Shown here piece after piece: positions 8,418 through 16,174 of a stretch of 64,000 bases of DNA. The stretch comes from Puniceicoccaceae bacterium K14 (GTDB lineage Bacteria; Verrucomicrobiota; Verrucomicrobiia; Opitutales; Opitutaceae): the NCBI GenBank assembly GCA_022538095.1, contig JAKYXN010000002.1, positions 1 through 64,000 on the forward strand. Direction: 5' to 3'. How positions within the stretch are numbered: the stretch's first letter is position 1; the number at the start of each line of letters is the position of its first letter. The notes below the pieces were generated by a model. It was given only the letters and a program-made list of their open reading frames with translations. It did no database searches and was not told the origin of the DNA. A program made the position numbers and the translations under genes.

Positions 8418-9623
8418 ATGGGATTGCAGGACAAATACGATAGGAAGGACATTCGGCGACTTAACGCGGTGAATGTCCTCAACCAGCTGCGTATCAATCG
8501 AGAATTGTCGCGAGCCAATATCGCAGCGAAGCTAGGGCTCACGCGTGCTACAGTGTCAAATATTGTCTCCGAACTAATTGCAGCCGGGCTTTTGCTTGAG
8601 GCGGAATACCTTGAAGGGCAATCGGGCAGACCTGGATTATTGCTGCAGTTGAATCCAAATTTTGGGGCTATGATCGCGTTGGAGATCGATGTCGATCGCG
8701 TTGTTATCATGCTGACGAATTTCAAACAAGTCCGTTTGTGGCGACAGAGTGTGGCAATGCCTAAGGGAGCGAGTGTCGATACTGGGCTTGGGTTGGCAGA
8801 GGGCTTGTTGAGTCGGGCCTTGAAAATAGCAAAGGACAAAGCTTTGAGATGCCTCGGGATCGGAGTGGCTTGGGCGGGCTTAGTGAATCGGAATTCTGGA
8901 GAATTGGCGTATGGACCGACCTCTAGGTGGGAGAACGTGCCATTGCGTCAAGTGTGGGAGGATAAGTATGGTCTACCCGTTTATGTTGAGAACGAGGCCC
9001 ACGCAGCTGCAATTGGGATGTATCATTTTAATAATGACGCTGAAAAGAACGATATTGTTTACCTCAGTCTGGGGGTGGGCTTGGGAGCTGGGGTAATAAT
9101 TGACGGCAATTTGTTGAGGGGTCGCCAAGGCTACGCCGGGCAAGTGGGGCACGTCTCGCATTCACCGAATGGTCATCCATGCAGCTGCGGGAAAACGGGT
9201 TGTTGGATAACAGAAGTAGGAGCGGTTGCGATATTGCGGGAGCTCTCCAATGCGAATGTTTCAGTGAATCATGATGCCAGCGACGAAGTTGCTTGGATCG
9301 ATCAAGTGTGTGAAATGGCGGAAGCAGGAGATGAAGCGGTTTTATCAACCCTTGCGAATATTGGGCAGCATTTGGGTGAAGGTATTGCTCGTCTGGTAGA
9401 AACGTTTAACCCGAGTTCTGTTATTGTTGGAGGACGCCTTGGTAAGGTCATTAAGTATGCCAGTCCTTCAATTGCTGAGGTTTTAAAGAATAGACCGATG
9501 CACGCGATGGGCGAGTCGGTTGAATTGACTGTTAGCTGTTCCGAGGAGGATTCGTTAGTGGGGTGCTTGGCGTCTGTGTTTGATGCAGCTATGAAAAACC
9601 CAGTTTTTGATAGTGTGAGCTGA
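8418..9623 (+). CDS. ROK family transcriptional repressor
   Basis: A 401-residue regulator. Residues about 10-75 form a winged helix (LNAVNVLNQLRINRELSRANIAAK, then LTRATVSNIVSELIAAGLL). The rest is a ROK sugar-kinase-like fold with the glycine-rich LSLGVGLGAGVIIDG loop, followed by the family zinc site, an upstream GHVSH histidine plus CSCGKTGC. ROK repressors of the NagC/Mlc/XylR type bind a sugar or sugar phosphate and release DNA. A GTG at 8415 lies immediately before the ATG at 8418; I use the ATG. The gene is divergent to the 3-keto-sugar-like operon and is its obvious candidate regulator. Confidence 0.93.
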   Translation: MGLQDKYDRKDIRRLNAVNVLNQLRINRELSRANIAAKLGLTRATVSNIVSELIAAGLLLEAEYLEGQSGRPGLLLQLNPNFGAMIALEIDVDRVVIMLTNFKQVRLWRQSVAMPKGASVDTGLGLAEGLLSRALKIAKDKALRCLGIGVAWAGLVNRNSGELAYGPTSRWENVPLRQVWEDKYGLPVYVENEAHAAAIGMYHFNNDAEKNDIVYLSLGVGLGAGVIIDGNLLRGRQGYAGQVGHVSHSPNGHPCSCGKTGCWITEVGAVAILRELSNANVSVNHDASDEVAWIDQVCEMAEAGDEAVLSTLANIGQHLGEGIARLVETFNPSSVIVGGRLGKVIKYASPSIAEVLKNRPMHAMGESVELTVSCSEEDSLVGCLASVFDAAMKNPVFDSVS

Positions 9624-9768
9624 GTTAGCTAGTGCGCTGAGAGTTGGCAGATATCGCTATTCGTCTCTGCTTAGCTCTAAGTGCTAATTAGTCGCCCCTC
9701 AAGAATAGTTCAACACATTGGCAGTCAATTGCTTGTGATTGTATATATGGCTTCCAGTCGACCAGTTA

Positions 9769-9794
9769 ACCGGTTTTAATTGCCAAAAACCGGT
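9769..9794. repeat. Inverted repeat beside the transposase remnant
   Basis: ACCGGTTTT at 9769-9777 and AAAACCGGT at 9786-9794 form a perfect 9-bp dyad with an 8-bp spacer. It lies just before the readable start of the transposase fragment and may derive from the end of the lost element, or may be a terminator for the ROK gene. No opposite end was found. Confidence 0.35.
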
Positions 9795-9811
9795 CGAAAA
9801 CGACGAAATCA

Positions 9812-10090
9812 AAACCTAAGCATCAAGAATGCGAGCACCTTTTTCAACAGAACCTCGATCACTTGCTCGATCAACGGCAGCCACTTTACAAGCTCGCCAA
9901 CAAACTACCATGGTCGAGCCTAGAAGAGTCTTTCGAGAGCTTTTACAAACAAGGCGGAAGACCGGCTTTGCCGGTCAGGCTGGTGACAGGCCTACTATCG
10001 CTTAAGCAACTGGAAAACCTTTCCGACGAAAGAGATTTTTTCTGCAATGAAGCATGCGCACACGAATTATGGGAGAGGAGTGCGGGGTGA
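9812..10090 (+). pseudogene. IS5-type transposase, N-terminal fragment
   Basis: The readable frame begins KPKHQECEHLFQQNLDHLLDQ and continues through RPALPVRLVTGLLSLKQLENLSDE, the N-terminal dimerisation/DNA-binding (DUF772) part of IS5/IS1182-like transposases. No ATG precedes it in frame and the frame ends at 10090. The DDE catalytic domain is absent, so only roughly the first 90 residues of about 450 remain. Downstream sequence does not resume the transposase in any frame I could read. It is a remnant of a mobile element, not an active one. Confidence 0.8.
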
Positions 10091-10330
10091 CTCTGATTTG
10101 GGGAAAATACAGGGACTGGTCCCCTCGATGCACTTCGTTTACTCAGGACCTCGCTGTGCTCGAAGAAGAGAACCCTGTTGTTGCTATGTCATCTTCGCTA
10201 CGTTCTGTCTCGCTTTGCCTGTCGGTCCCACCCTGCCGTTTCGTCATGCTAAGCGGAACTTGCTTTAGAGATTCGCTATGATCGAATAGTATCTATAATT
10301 TGGGTATTATGTTTGCTTTAAAGGAGTCTT
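10091..10330. other. Non-coding debris with REP-like palindrome
   Basis: The region after the transposase fragment contains GGGAC-TG-GTCCC at about 10113-10124 within a CAGGGACTGGTCCCC context. This type of short palindrome is common in the repetitive extragenic elements of marine Gram-negative bacteria. The rest is open in several frames but shows no family resemblance, and I assign no gene. Confidence 0.35.
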
Positions 10331-11461
10331 CTACATTTGTTCGTTTGTTTCTTCGGGGTAGTGGGTTTTGTAGACTTTGGGGTTGGTGGCTTTCCAGTAC
10401 TCTCGGACGAGGGTGTTGAGTTCTGCTTTGGTTTCTCGCCTGCGCACGCCTTCGAGGGCCATTAGGGTGACTTCTGGGTTTTCTCGGTAGGCTCCTTGTA
10501 TGTAGTTTGAAAGTACGGCGTCATTTATCATATCGGTGTCTGCTGTCGATATCCATTTGGCTGCGGCGATGGGATCAGATTTGGCCCAATAGCGTATGGC
10601 TGCGGCTGCGGCTTCTTGGCGCAGGGAGAAACGTTGTAGGCTTTCTGCCCACTTGATGGTGGCAACTGGATCGTGCTGGGCGAGCTGGTCGGCGACGCCA
10701 TGGGTAATAGAGCAGGCGTAGCTGCCACCAGATTCGAGAGAGGCGGCCCATGCTTTGGCTAGGGTTGGGTCTTGCTCTGCTGTTTTGTAGGCGAGGTGTT
10801 GTGCGGTATCTTCTTTAAAGCGCGTGGATTCTTGTTTTTCGATCCAGTCGATAGAGCCTTTAGGGCCTTGTGAGTCCATTATGCCGTAGGCGAGGGCTTC
10901 GATGGCTTGCTTGCGTTCTTCGGGGATGGGGTAGTCGTTGACGAATTGTGCGGCTTCTGTGGGTGCTTGTTGAAACCACTCGGCGAATACGAGTTGGAGG
11001 GGATCGCGCTTGCCTTGTATTTGAAGTTCGGCGTTGAGTTCGTAGGTGGCAGCGTCTTTTGGGGCGAAGGTGGCCCAGGTCGCGGCGAAGCGTTCCATGG
11101 CATATTGGTAGTTTTCGTGGTCGGGGAGCTTGAAGTAGAGTTCTTTGTAGAGGTGGACGTTGGTGGCGTTCATTTGGGCCATCGCTCGATCTATTGCTAG
11201 TTTGTTGGCTTCGGAGTCGCCCTCTTTTATGGCACGTCTAAGTTGATCTAGGGCTTGTTTGAGGGGGGGTGATTCTTTGGGGGCTGTTTGGGTTATGAGC
11301 GGGTACTTCTCAATTTCTGGTGAGATATTTTTATCCTGGAATTGCTGAGCAGCAGTAGTGTTAGGTGGCGTTTCTTTTTTATCAGATGATAGGTAGAGTG
11401 AGACGACTGCGACAGAGAGAAGCGTCAGAAGGAGCACTTTGTAGAGGGGAATCGTTTTCAT
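10331..11461 (-). CDS. Membrane-anchored helical repeat protein of unknown function
   Basis: A 376-residue protein. One N-terminal membrane segment (KVLLLTLLSVAVVSLYL, residues 8-24) is followed by a low-complexity spacer and an all-helical region. Degenerate repeats contain D-P-x-A/T-x-x-x-W cores: KDAATYE, DPTLAKAWAASLE, DPVATIKWAESLQ and DPIAAAKWISTAD. Tandem 'DP-x-AA-x-W' repeats of this kind recur in secreted or anchored Verrucomicrobia proteins without assigned function, and probably form a TPR-like solenoid. It is transcribed separately from the alginate lyase upstream, with a strong hairpin between them. No catalytic motif is visible. Confidence 0.75.
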   Translation of the reverse strand: MKTIPLYKVLLLTLLSVAVVSLYLSSDKKETPPNTTAAQQFQDKNISPEIEKYPLITQTAPKESPPLKQALDQLRRAIKEGDSEANKLAIDRAMAQMNATNVHLYKELYFKLPDHENYQYAMERFAATWATFAPKDAATYELNAELQIQGKRDPLQLVFAEWFQQAPTEAAQFVNDYPIPEERKQAIEALAYGIMDSQGPKGSIDWIEKQESTRFKEDTAQHLAYKTAEQDPTLAKAWAASLESGGSYACSITHGVADQLAQHDPVATIKWAESLQRFSLRQEAAAAAIRYWAKSDPIAAAKWISTADTDMINDAVLSNYIQGAYRENPEVTLMALEGVRRRETKAELNTLVREYWKATNPKVYKTHYPEETNEQM

Positions 11462-11506
11462 CTGTAGTTGAAAAGGGGCTTTGTTGGTGTATTTCTAAAA
11501 GGTAAG

Positions 11507-11536
11507 TGTGCTGCCGAGGTAGACCTCGGCAGCACA
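11507..11536 (-). terminator. Strong hairpin downstream of the alginate lyase
   Basis: TGTGCTGCCGAGG and its exact complement form a 13-bp stem around the loop TAGA. A second imperfect hairpin (AGAGAGTGAG/CTCGCTCTCT) lies at 11548-11580, right after the lyase stop. Read on the minus strand, the perfect stem is followed by only a weak T-rich run, so it may be a terminator or an mRNA-stabilising structure. Confidence 0.6.
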
Positions 11537-11588
11537 GCTGATATGGAGAGAGTGAGAACGGGGTATTGAACTCGCTCTCTTAAGTGAA

Positions 11589-12971
11589 TTAGTCGTGAGT
11601 GTGAGTCAGTGAATAGAAGGCGACTTCTGTAGTGTCAGATCCGCTCGCATTGTAGTCGTCGTTGTTTGTTTGTAGATAGTTTCCAGCTTTGAAGTACATG
11701 TACTGGTCATTTGCATGGTAGTCGGACTCAACGGTGATTGTCTTGGACTTTGTGGTTCCGTTTGACTTGGTAACGCTAACAGTGAGGGAGCGCCCTTGGA
11801 GGTCGATCTTGTAGCTGAATTGTTGTCCGAGAGGGATACCGTCGCTAGGGTTGCTGGCTGAACTGCTGTCGCTTCCGAATAGGAGGTAGATATCGTCATC
11901 AGCTCCGAAGTTTTCGTAGGCGAAGTAGACGGATCCGTTTGTATTGCCCGGTAGTTTTCTGTAGTAGAGCTTGCAGGGTTCATCGTCAGTTGCGTGTATT
12001 TGACCGATGATGACGCGTCCTCTCTTAGATGAATCTCCAGAGTCTGTTACGTCGTTAACTGAGACTGTGGCGTTCATGGTGCCGTCAACCCCACCCGATG
12101 CATTTCTGGTGGATGAAGATGCGGTGCTCATAACCCAGTTATGTGGGCCCACTTGAGTTTCGCTGGTGCTTGAGGATCCAGCGAGCATCTCGCGGAGCTC
12201 AACACGTGGGTAGGTTGACCCGCCGGTGTCTCCGTCTGGACGGCAGCGGAAGATTTGTGCTCCACCTGACTTGAAGAATTGGTTGCTGATAGAACCGCCA
12301 TTGGAGAGCCAGTTTGAATTGTATTCGTTTTGGTTTTGGTCTGTGAGTTTCCATTGGCTGAAGTTGATGCTTCCTGAGCCTGAGCCTGAGCCCGATCCCG
12401 ATCCTGATCCTGATCCTGAGCCTGAGCCCGAGCTGCCGAGCTTAACGAATTCCCATTTGAACCGGTCCATGTTGTGATAGGCCCATTGTGAGATGTTGGT
12501 TCCATTGGATGTCCCTCCGCCCTTGGCTTCGAGAGATTTTCCTGAGTCACGACCTTTGATGCGGTGATAGTCTCCGCCTACGCTAAGGATTTGGAATTGT
12601 TGATGGGTGGCTCCGGAGTAGGCTCTGATTTCGGCATTTGCTCCGTTGCTGTTGCTACCACTGTAGATGGTGATGGATTTTCCACTATCGACACCTTTGA
12701 TGCGGTAGTATCCGCCTCCTACGTCGATTACTTGCCATTGGCGGTGGGTTGAGTTTTGGGATTGTGACTCAGTGCCCCATTGTTGGACATTGGCTCCGTT
12801 TGAGTTGGATGCACCGCTAACGTCTATAACGCGGTTACTGCCTTTGTTGACGATAAGGTAGGTGCCTTCTCCGTCGAATGCAGCCTGAGATAATGAGGAA
12901 AACGCTGTGACGAGTGCGCAGAGAGAGGCAACTCGAAGGAAGCGTTTTAGGGGTACTTTGTTTTTTTCCAT
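11589..12971 (-). CDS. Secreted alginate lyase, CBM13-linker-PL7
   Basis: A 460-residue secreted enzyme using the ATG at 12971; an in-frame ATG at 13148 would add 59 residues without secretion character. A signal peptide ends at SLSQA. Residues about 31-178 are a ricin-B/CBM13 lectin domain with repeats containing GKSITIYSGSNSNGAN and GTNISQWAYHN. About 20 residues of alternating Gly-Ser follow, then a PL7 domain. The PL7 hallmarks are present: RVELRE near 254, QIH near 322-324 (catalytic His) and YFKAGNYLQ near 426 (catalytic Tyr). It should cleave alginate by beta-elimination outside the cell. It stands alone, with no other alginate genes nearby. Confidence 0.93.
   Translation of the reverse strand: MEKNKVPLKRFLRVASLCALVTAFSSLSQAAFDGEGTYLIVNKGSNRVIDVSGASNSNGANVQQWGTESQSQNSTHRQWQVIDVGGGYYRIKGVDSGKSITIYSGSNSNGANAEIRAYSGATHQQFQILSVGGDYHRIKGRDSGKSLEAKGGGTSNGTNISQWAYHNMDRFKWEFVKLGSSGSGSGSGSGSGSGSGSGSGSINFSQWKLTDQNQNEYNSNWLSNGGSISNQFFKSGGAQIFRCRPDGDTGGSTYPRVELREMLAGSSSTSETQVGPHNWVMSTASSSTRNASGGVDGTMNATVSVNDVTDSGDSSKRGRVIIGQIHATDDEPCKLYYRKLPGNTNGSVYFAYENFGADDDIYLLFGSDSSSASNPSDGIPLGQQFSYKIDLQGRSLTVSVTKSNGTTKSKTITVESDYHANDQYMYFKAGNYLQTNNDDYNASGSDTTEVAFYSLTHTHD
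12375..12434 (-). repeat. Hexanucleotide repeat encoding the Gly-Ser linker
   Basis: About ten tandem copies of a CCTGAG/CCCGAT/CCTGAT-type hexamer (plus-strand view) encode the Gly-Ser linker between the CBM13 and PL7 domains. Such repeats expand and contract by slippage in steps of six bases, so linker length could vary between strains without frameshift. Confidence 0.85.
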
Positions 12972-12990
12972 TTGGGTTGTTATTTTTTTG

Positions 12991-13020
12991 TTGGTCAGAA
13001 TTGGCCAGATTTGGCCAAAG
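12991..13020. promoter_or_regulatory. Three tandem 10-bp repeats upstream of the alginate lyase
   Basis: TTGGTCAGAA, TTGGCCAGAT and TTGGCCAAAG follow one another without gaps, 20-50 bp before the lyase ATG. A spacing of one helical turn and a TGGCCA palindromic core suggest a cooperative protein-binding site. This is inferred from sequence only. Confidence 0.4.
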
Positions 13021-13369
13021 AGAATGTAGAGAATTTGTTGGTACGGATGGTTTTTCTCTGAAGGTGGGCAGATCGAAATGAGTGTGTGTGGGTGGGGTGG
13101 GGGCTCCGTGGGTGGGAGTGAGGTCCTTGATTTTTTTGAATCGATCAAGGGTTATTTCGAGGGGCAGCGAGGGGTAATGTGGGAAAACTTTGTTCTCACG
13201 TTCACATCATTGCAAAAATTATCTAATTAGTGGTAGATGTGAGTGGATAAATGGTCGAAATGGGCGGCTGAGTGGTTGTGGCATTCGAGAAGTGGAGAGT
13301 GGGTTGTTTGAGTGCTTGGTGAGCATTACAGAAAATCTGATTAGGTTACGTAATGGTTTTTCGTTCTGA

Positions 13370-14036
13370 GATATTTCAATTTCTTATGGGCGCTCTCTAA
13401 TGGACGACGGGAAGAATGGGCATGATGAGTGGGTATCTAGGACGAAGATTCCGTTGCGTGATGAAAAGGGAGAGGTTGAGGGCTGCATTGGAATCGGCCG
13501 CGGTATTACTGAGCAGAAGCGTAAGGAACAGTTGATCGAGAAATACGCAGAAGAGCTCGGGTAGAAGAATGCCCAACTGAAGGCAAGTAATGGCCAGATG
13601 GCCGAAGACTTGCGAATCATTGGAAGTTTGCAGAAGACTTTTTTGCCTGATGCTTATCCTATTTTTTAAATGAAGCTGGTGCTCGTATGATTGATTTCTA
13701 TCGCGGCGTTGGTAACTGCGATTATTCGAGCGATAGAGCGTGATTTAACCTATAAAGAGTCTGATCCTTGTTGTGTTTTTACTGAGATGAATTCGACAGT
13801 TGATGCTGATGCTTCGCTAATGATAAATGCATTTATTGCCAGCCTTGCCCAGGGCGTGGAAAAATGGTGAGGTGAAGGGTTTGAGAGCTAGAGGAGGATT
13901 CGAAGTTGACATAAGTTAGAAGGATTTAACTGTAAGCGATTACTCGATACGTAGAATAGATGATCTGGAAAGTGCCAAGGTAGAAGTGCGGATTGCAAAT
14001 GAAGTCGTGGAAATTACTGCAAATTAGAAATTAAAC
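13370..14036 (+). pseudogene. Decayed PAS-domain gene with SpoIIE-like start
   Basis: From 13370 the frame reads a PAS/PAC C-terminus (DDGKNGHDEWVSRTKIPLRD, then CIGIGRGITEQKRK) and a helical linker. A TAG at 13562-13564 interrupts it, and in the same frame it continues KNAQLKASNGQMAEDLRIIG and SLQKTFLPDAYP before a TAA at 13667-13669. The last part resembles the entry to a PP2C/SpoIIE phosphatase domain (…Q+SLLP…). The N-terminus is missing; the frame opens only after a TGA at 13367. Further fragments (a piece ending [14 protein letters not shown], and another ending VRIANEVVEITAN before 14030) are not placed in a family. It is a dead sensory gene. Confidence 0.65.
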
Positions 14037-15572
14037 ATGAGTTTTAAGATGAAAGCGTTTTTGAGAATTGTTTTTTGTTTTGTGGTTTTGCAGTCGTTCC
14101 TTTGGGGTGAGAAGTCGGAGCGTCCTACTAATGTTATATTGATATTTGCAGATGACCTTGGGATCGGTCTCTTGGGATGCTATGGTCAGGAATTGATTGG
14201 GACGCCGCATATCGACCGCCTCGCATCCGAAGGGATAAAGTATAACAATTACTATGGGGGAGTTTATTGTGCTCCGTCGCGATGGAGCTTGCTAAGTGGA
14301 ATGCATGACGGTCGAGCGGATGCGTGGCGACACACACGTTCAGGACTGCCGATAAAAAGAGATGCTGGCGAAATCACCGAAGAAGAGTTTCAAAAAGGGC
14401 TCGTCGAGATAAAGGAGAGCGCGGTTCCTATCCCGGATCACGAAGTTTTTCTTGGGCAAGTCGCTCAGAAAGCTGGACACAAGACTGCTCAATTCGGAAA
14501 AATCGACAATGGGTTTTCAACATGGATGGAGCGAGTAGAACGCTATGGATGGGATCACCACGTCGGTTATTATGATCACACAAGGGCCCATGGGTTTTAC
14601 CCGCCTTACCTTTGGCGCGACGGAGAGCGTTTTCGTTTGAAGGGGAATAAATTGGCTGATTGCGGTAAGATGAGTGAAAAAGGGGATGAACCAGTCGGAT
14701 CGGGTGGAGAGACTTATTCGCAAAATGTGTTTATCGAAGAGATTCTAAGTTTTATTCGAGAGAACAAAGATGAGTCGTTTTTTATTTATCACCCGACTCA
14801 GTTGCCGCATGGTCCTGTAGCGATTCCAGAACTACATCCGGATTTTGAAGACGATCCATCTCTGTCTCTTGCGGAGAAAAAGTATGCTTCAATGGTCAAG
14901 ATGCTGGACGATCATGTTGGTCTGATCATGCAGGAGTTGAAAGAACAAGGGATTGATGAGAATACGGCAGTATTTTTCACTTCTGACAATGGACATGAGC
15001 TGTATTACGGCCCAAAGAGTAGTTATGCAAAGTGGTTACCCAACGGAGACAAAGCTAATTTGACGGACAAGAAATGGCGTACTTCCGAGGCTGGGGATGT
15101 CTTTGATGGATCCGACGGGCGTGCTGGACTTAAGCGTTCAGGCTATCAAGGAGGTATGCAATGTCCAATGATTGTTCGTTGGCCGGGGCGAATTGAGGCC
15201 GGTATCGAAACAGATCATTTCTCGGCTCATTTTGATTTTATGGCGACCCTAGCAGATATGTTGGGAGTTGATCTTCCAGAAGGGAAAGACGGTATTTCTT
15301 ATTTGCCTACCTTACTTGGAAAGAAGCAGAAAGAGAAGCATGAGTATGTCGTAGTGAACAATCACTTTAGGCGTATGGGTGGAGCTGCTTTGATAACGCG
15401 TGAAGGTTGGAAACTAGTGGAAGTCGAACGAAAGCGAGATGAGTTCCAGTTGTATGACTTGCGACGCGATAATGAAGAGCGGGTTGACTTGGCTTCGAAA
15501 TATCCGAAAAAGGTAGAAAAATTGAAAGCGATCCTGCTGCGAGAGCTTGAGTCCGCGCGACCAGACTTATAA
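14037..15572 (+). CDS. Sulfatase (S1-type, formylglycine-dependent)
   Basis: A 511-residue secreted sulfatase. The signal peptide (ends FLWGE) is followed by VILIFADDLGIG, whose aspartates bind Ca. The formylglycine signature CAPSRWSLLSG has its cysteine at residue 78. FFTSDNGHELYYGPK near residue 320 supplies further metal ligands. It would hydrolyse sulfate esters on a glycan in the periplasm after conversion of Cys78 to formylglycine; no maturase gene is present in the window. It is followed after 9 bp by a redoxin gene, so the two may form a transcript. Its exact substrate cannot be read from sequence. Confidence 0.93.
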   Translation: MSFKMKAFLRIVFCFVVLQSFLWGEKSERPTNVILIFADDLGIGLLGCYGQELIGTPHIDRLASEGIKYNNYYGGVYCAPSRWSLLSGMHDGRADAWRHTRSGLPIKRDAGEITEEEFQKGLVEIKESAVPIPDHEVFLGQVAQKAGHKTAQFGKIDNGFSTWMERVERYGWDHHVGYYDHTRAHGFYPPYLWRDGERFRLKGNKLADCGKMSEKGDEPVGSGGETYSQNVFIEEILSFIRENKDESFFIYHPTQLPHGPVAIPELHPDFEDDPSLSLAEKKYASMVKMLDDHVGLIMQELKEQGIDENTAVFFTSDNGHELYYGPKSSYAKWLPNGDKANLTDKKWRTSEAGDVFDGSDGRAGLKRSGYQGGMQCPMIVRWPGRIEAGIETDHFSAHFDFMATLADMLGVDLPEGKDGISYLPTLLGKKQKEKHEYVVVNNHFRRMGGAALITREGWKLVEVERKRDEFQLYDLRRDNEERVDLASKYPKKVEKLKAILLRELESARPDL

Positions 15573-15581
15573 GCCTAGTAT

Positions 15582-16145
15582 ATGCCATTGTTAGCAAGAC
15601 GTTTTGCCTTCTGCTTATTACTTAGTCTGTTAGATGTCGTCGTTTCTAGTTCTGCGGTAGAAAGGGCGAGTGTGGCTGAAGTTGAATCTTTCGAGGAGCG
15701 GGCATTGGTTTTGTTTTTCGTATCTGAAGAGTGCCCGATCGCAAATCGATACGTCCCCAGGATAAAGTCGCTTCATGAGAAGTATTCGAAGGAGGGTGTA
15801 TCGTTTAAACTCGTCTATGCCAATGGGGATAGTACTGAGCATACGGTTGAGACTCACAGAAAAGAATTTTCCATTCCAATTCCGGCTTTGATTGATCCAG
15901 AGCATGTTCTGGTGGAGAAAGCTAAGGTAAGTGTGACCCCAGAGTGCGCGGTGTTCGTCCATGAGGGACAAAAAAATCGCCGATTGGTTTATCATGGTCG
16001 AATAGATGACCAGTATGTTGATTTTGGGAAGTGGCGCCAAGTGGCTGGTAAAAAGGACCTCAATGATGTATTGACCACTTTGCTACAGGGGGAGGAAGTG
16101 ACGTATTACAGCGAGAAAGCGATAGGCTGTTACATTACGAGATAA
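15582..16145 (+). CDS. Secreted redoxin-domain protein
   Basis: A 187-residue thioredoxin-fold protein with a signal peptide (ends VVSSSAVE). The active-site region reads FFVSEECPIANRY, giving one cysteine in place of the usual CxxC. The C-terminal YHGRIDDQYVDFGKWR and a late GCYITR are typical of redoxins found in PVC bacteria together with cytochrome/copper monooxygenase proteins. The gene faces exactly such a protein (16175-18325) across a 29-bp convergent gap, supporting a functional link even though the two are not co-transcribed. The second cysteine near the C-terminus could form the redox partner of the first. Function is inferred as thiol-redox or metal delivery. Confidence 0.8.
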   Translation: MPLLARRFAFCLLLSLLDVVVSSSAVERASVAEVESFEERALVLFFVSEECPIANRYVPRIKSLHEKYSKEGVSFKLVYANGDSTEHTVETHRKEFSIPIPALIDPEHVLVEKAKVSVTPECAVFVHEGQKNRRLVYHGRIDDQYVDFGKWRQVAGKKDLNDVLTTLLQGEEVTYYSEKAIGCYITR

Positions 16146-16174
16146 TAAGGGACTGTGAGGGGGCGGACCTCCTA

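Noticed and set aside
8408-8839. Minus-strand open frame opposite the ROK gene
   Set aside because: It is serine/arginine-rich and opposite a complete regulator with clear domains.
10907-11200. Plus-strand open frame with a hydrophobic, glycine-rich translation
   Set aside because: It lies opposite a better-supported gene with a membrane anchor and regular repeats; its composition is a by-product.
12375-12434. Tandem repeat considered as a CRISPR array
   Set aside because: The units are 6 bp, coding and contiguous, with no spacers and no cas genes nearby.
12226-12477. Open frame on the plus strand rich in Pro-Glu/Pro-Asp
   Set aside because: It is the antisense of the Gly-Ser linker repeat and surrounding alginate lyase; the periodicity comes from the hexanucleotide repeat.
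11589-13148. Longer version of the alginate lyase starting at 13148
   Set aside because: The extra 59 residues are proline-rich and precede a proper signal peptide that begins at 12971; the 10-bp repeats also fall inside it.
16146-16174. Possible terminator in the convergent gap
   Set aside because: Only a weak, interrupted stem can be drawn and there is no T-run.
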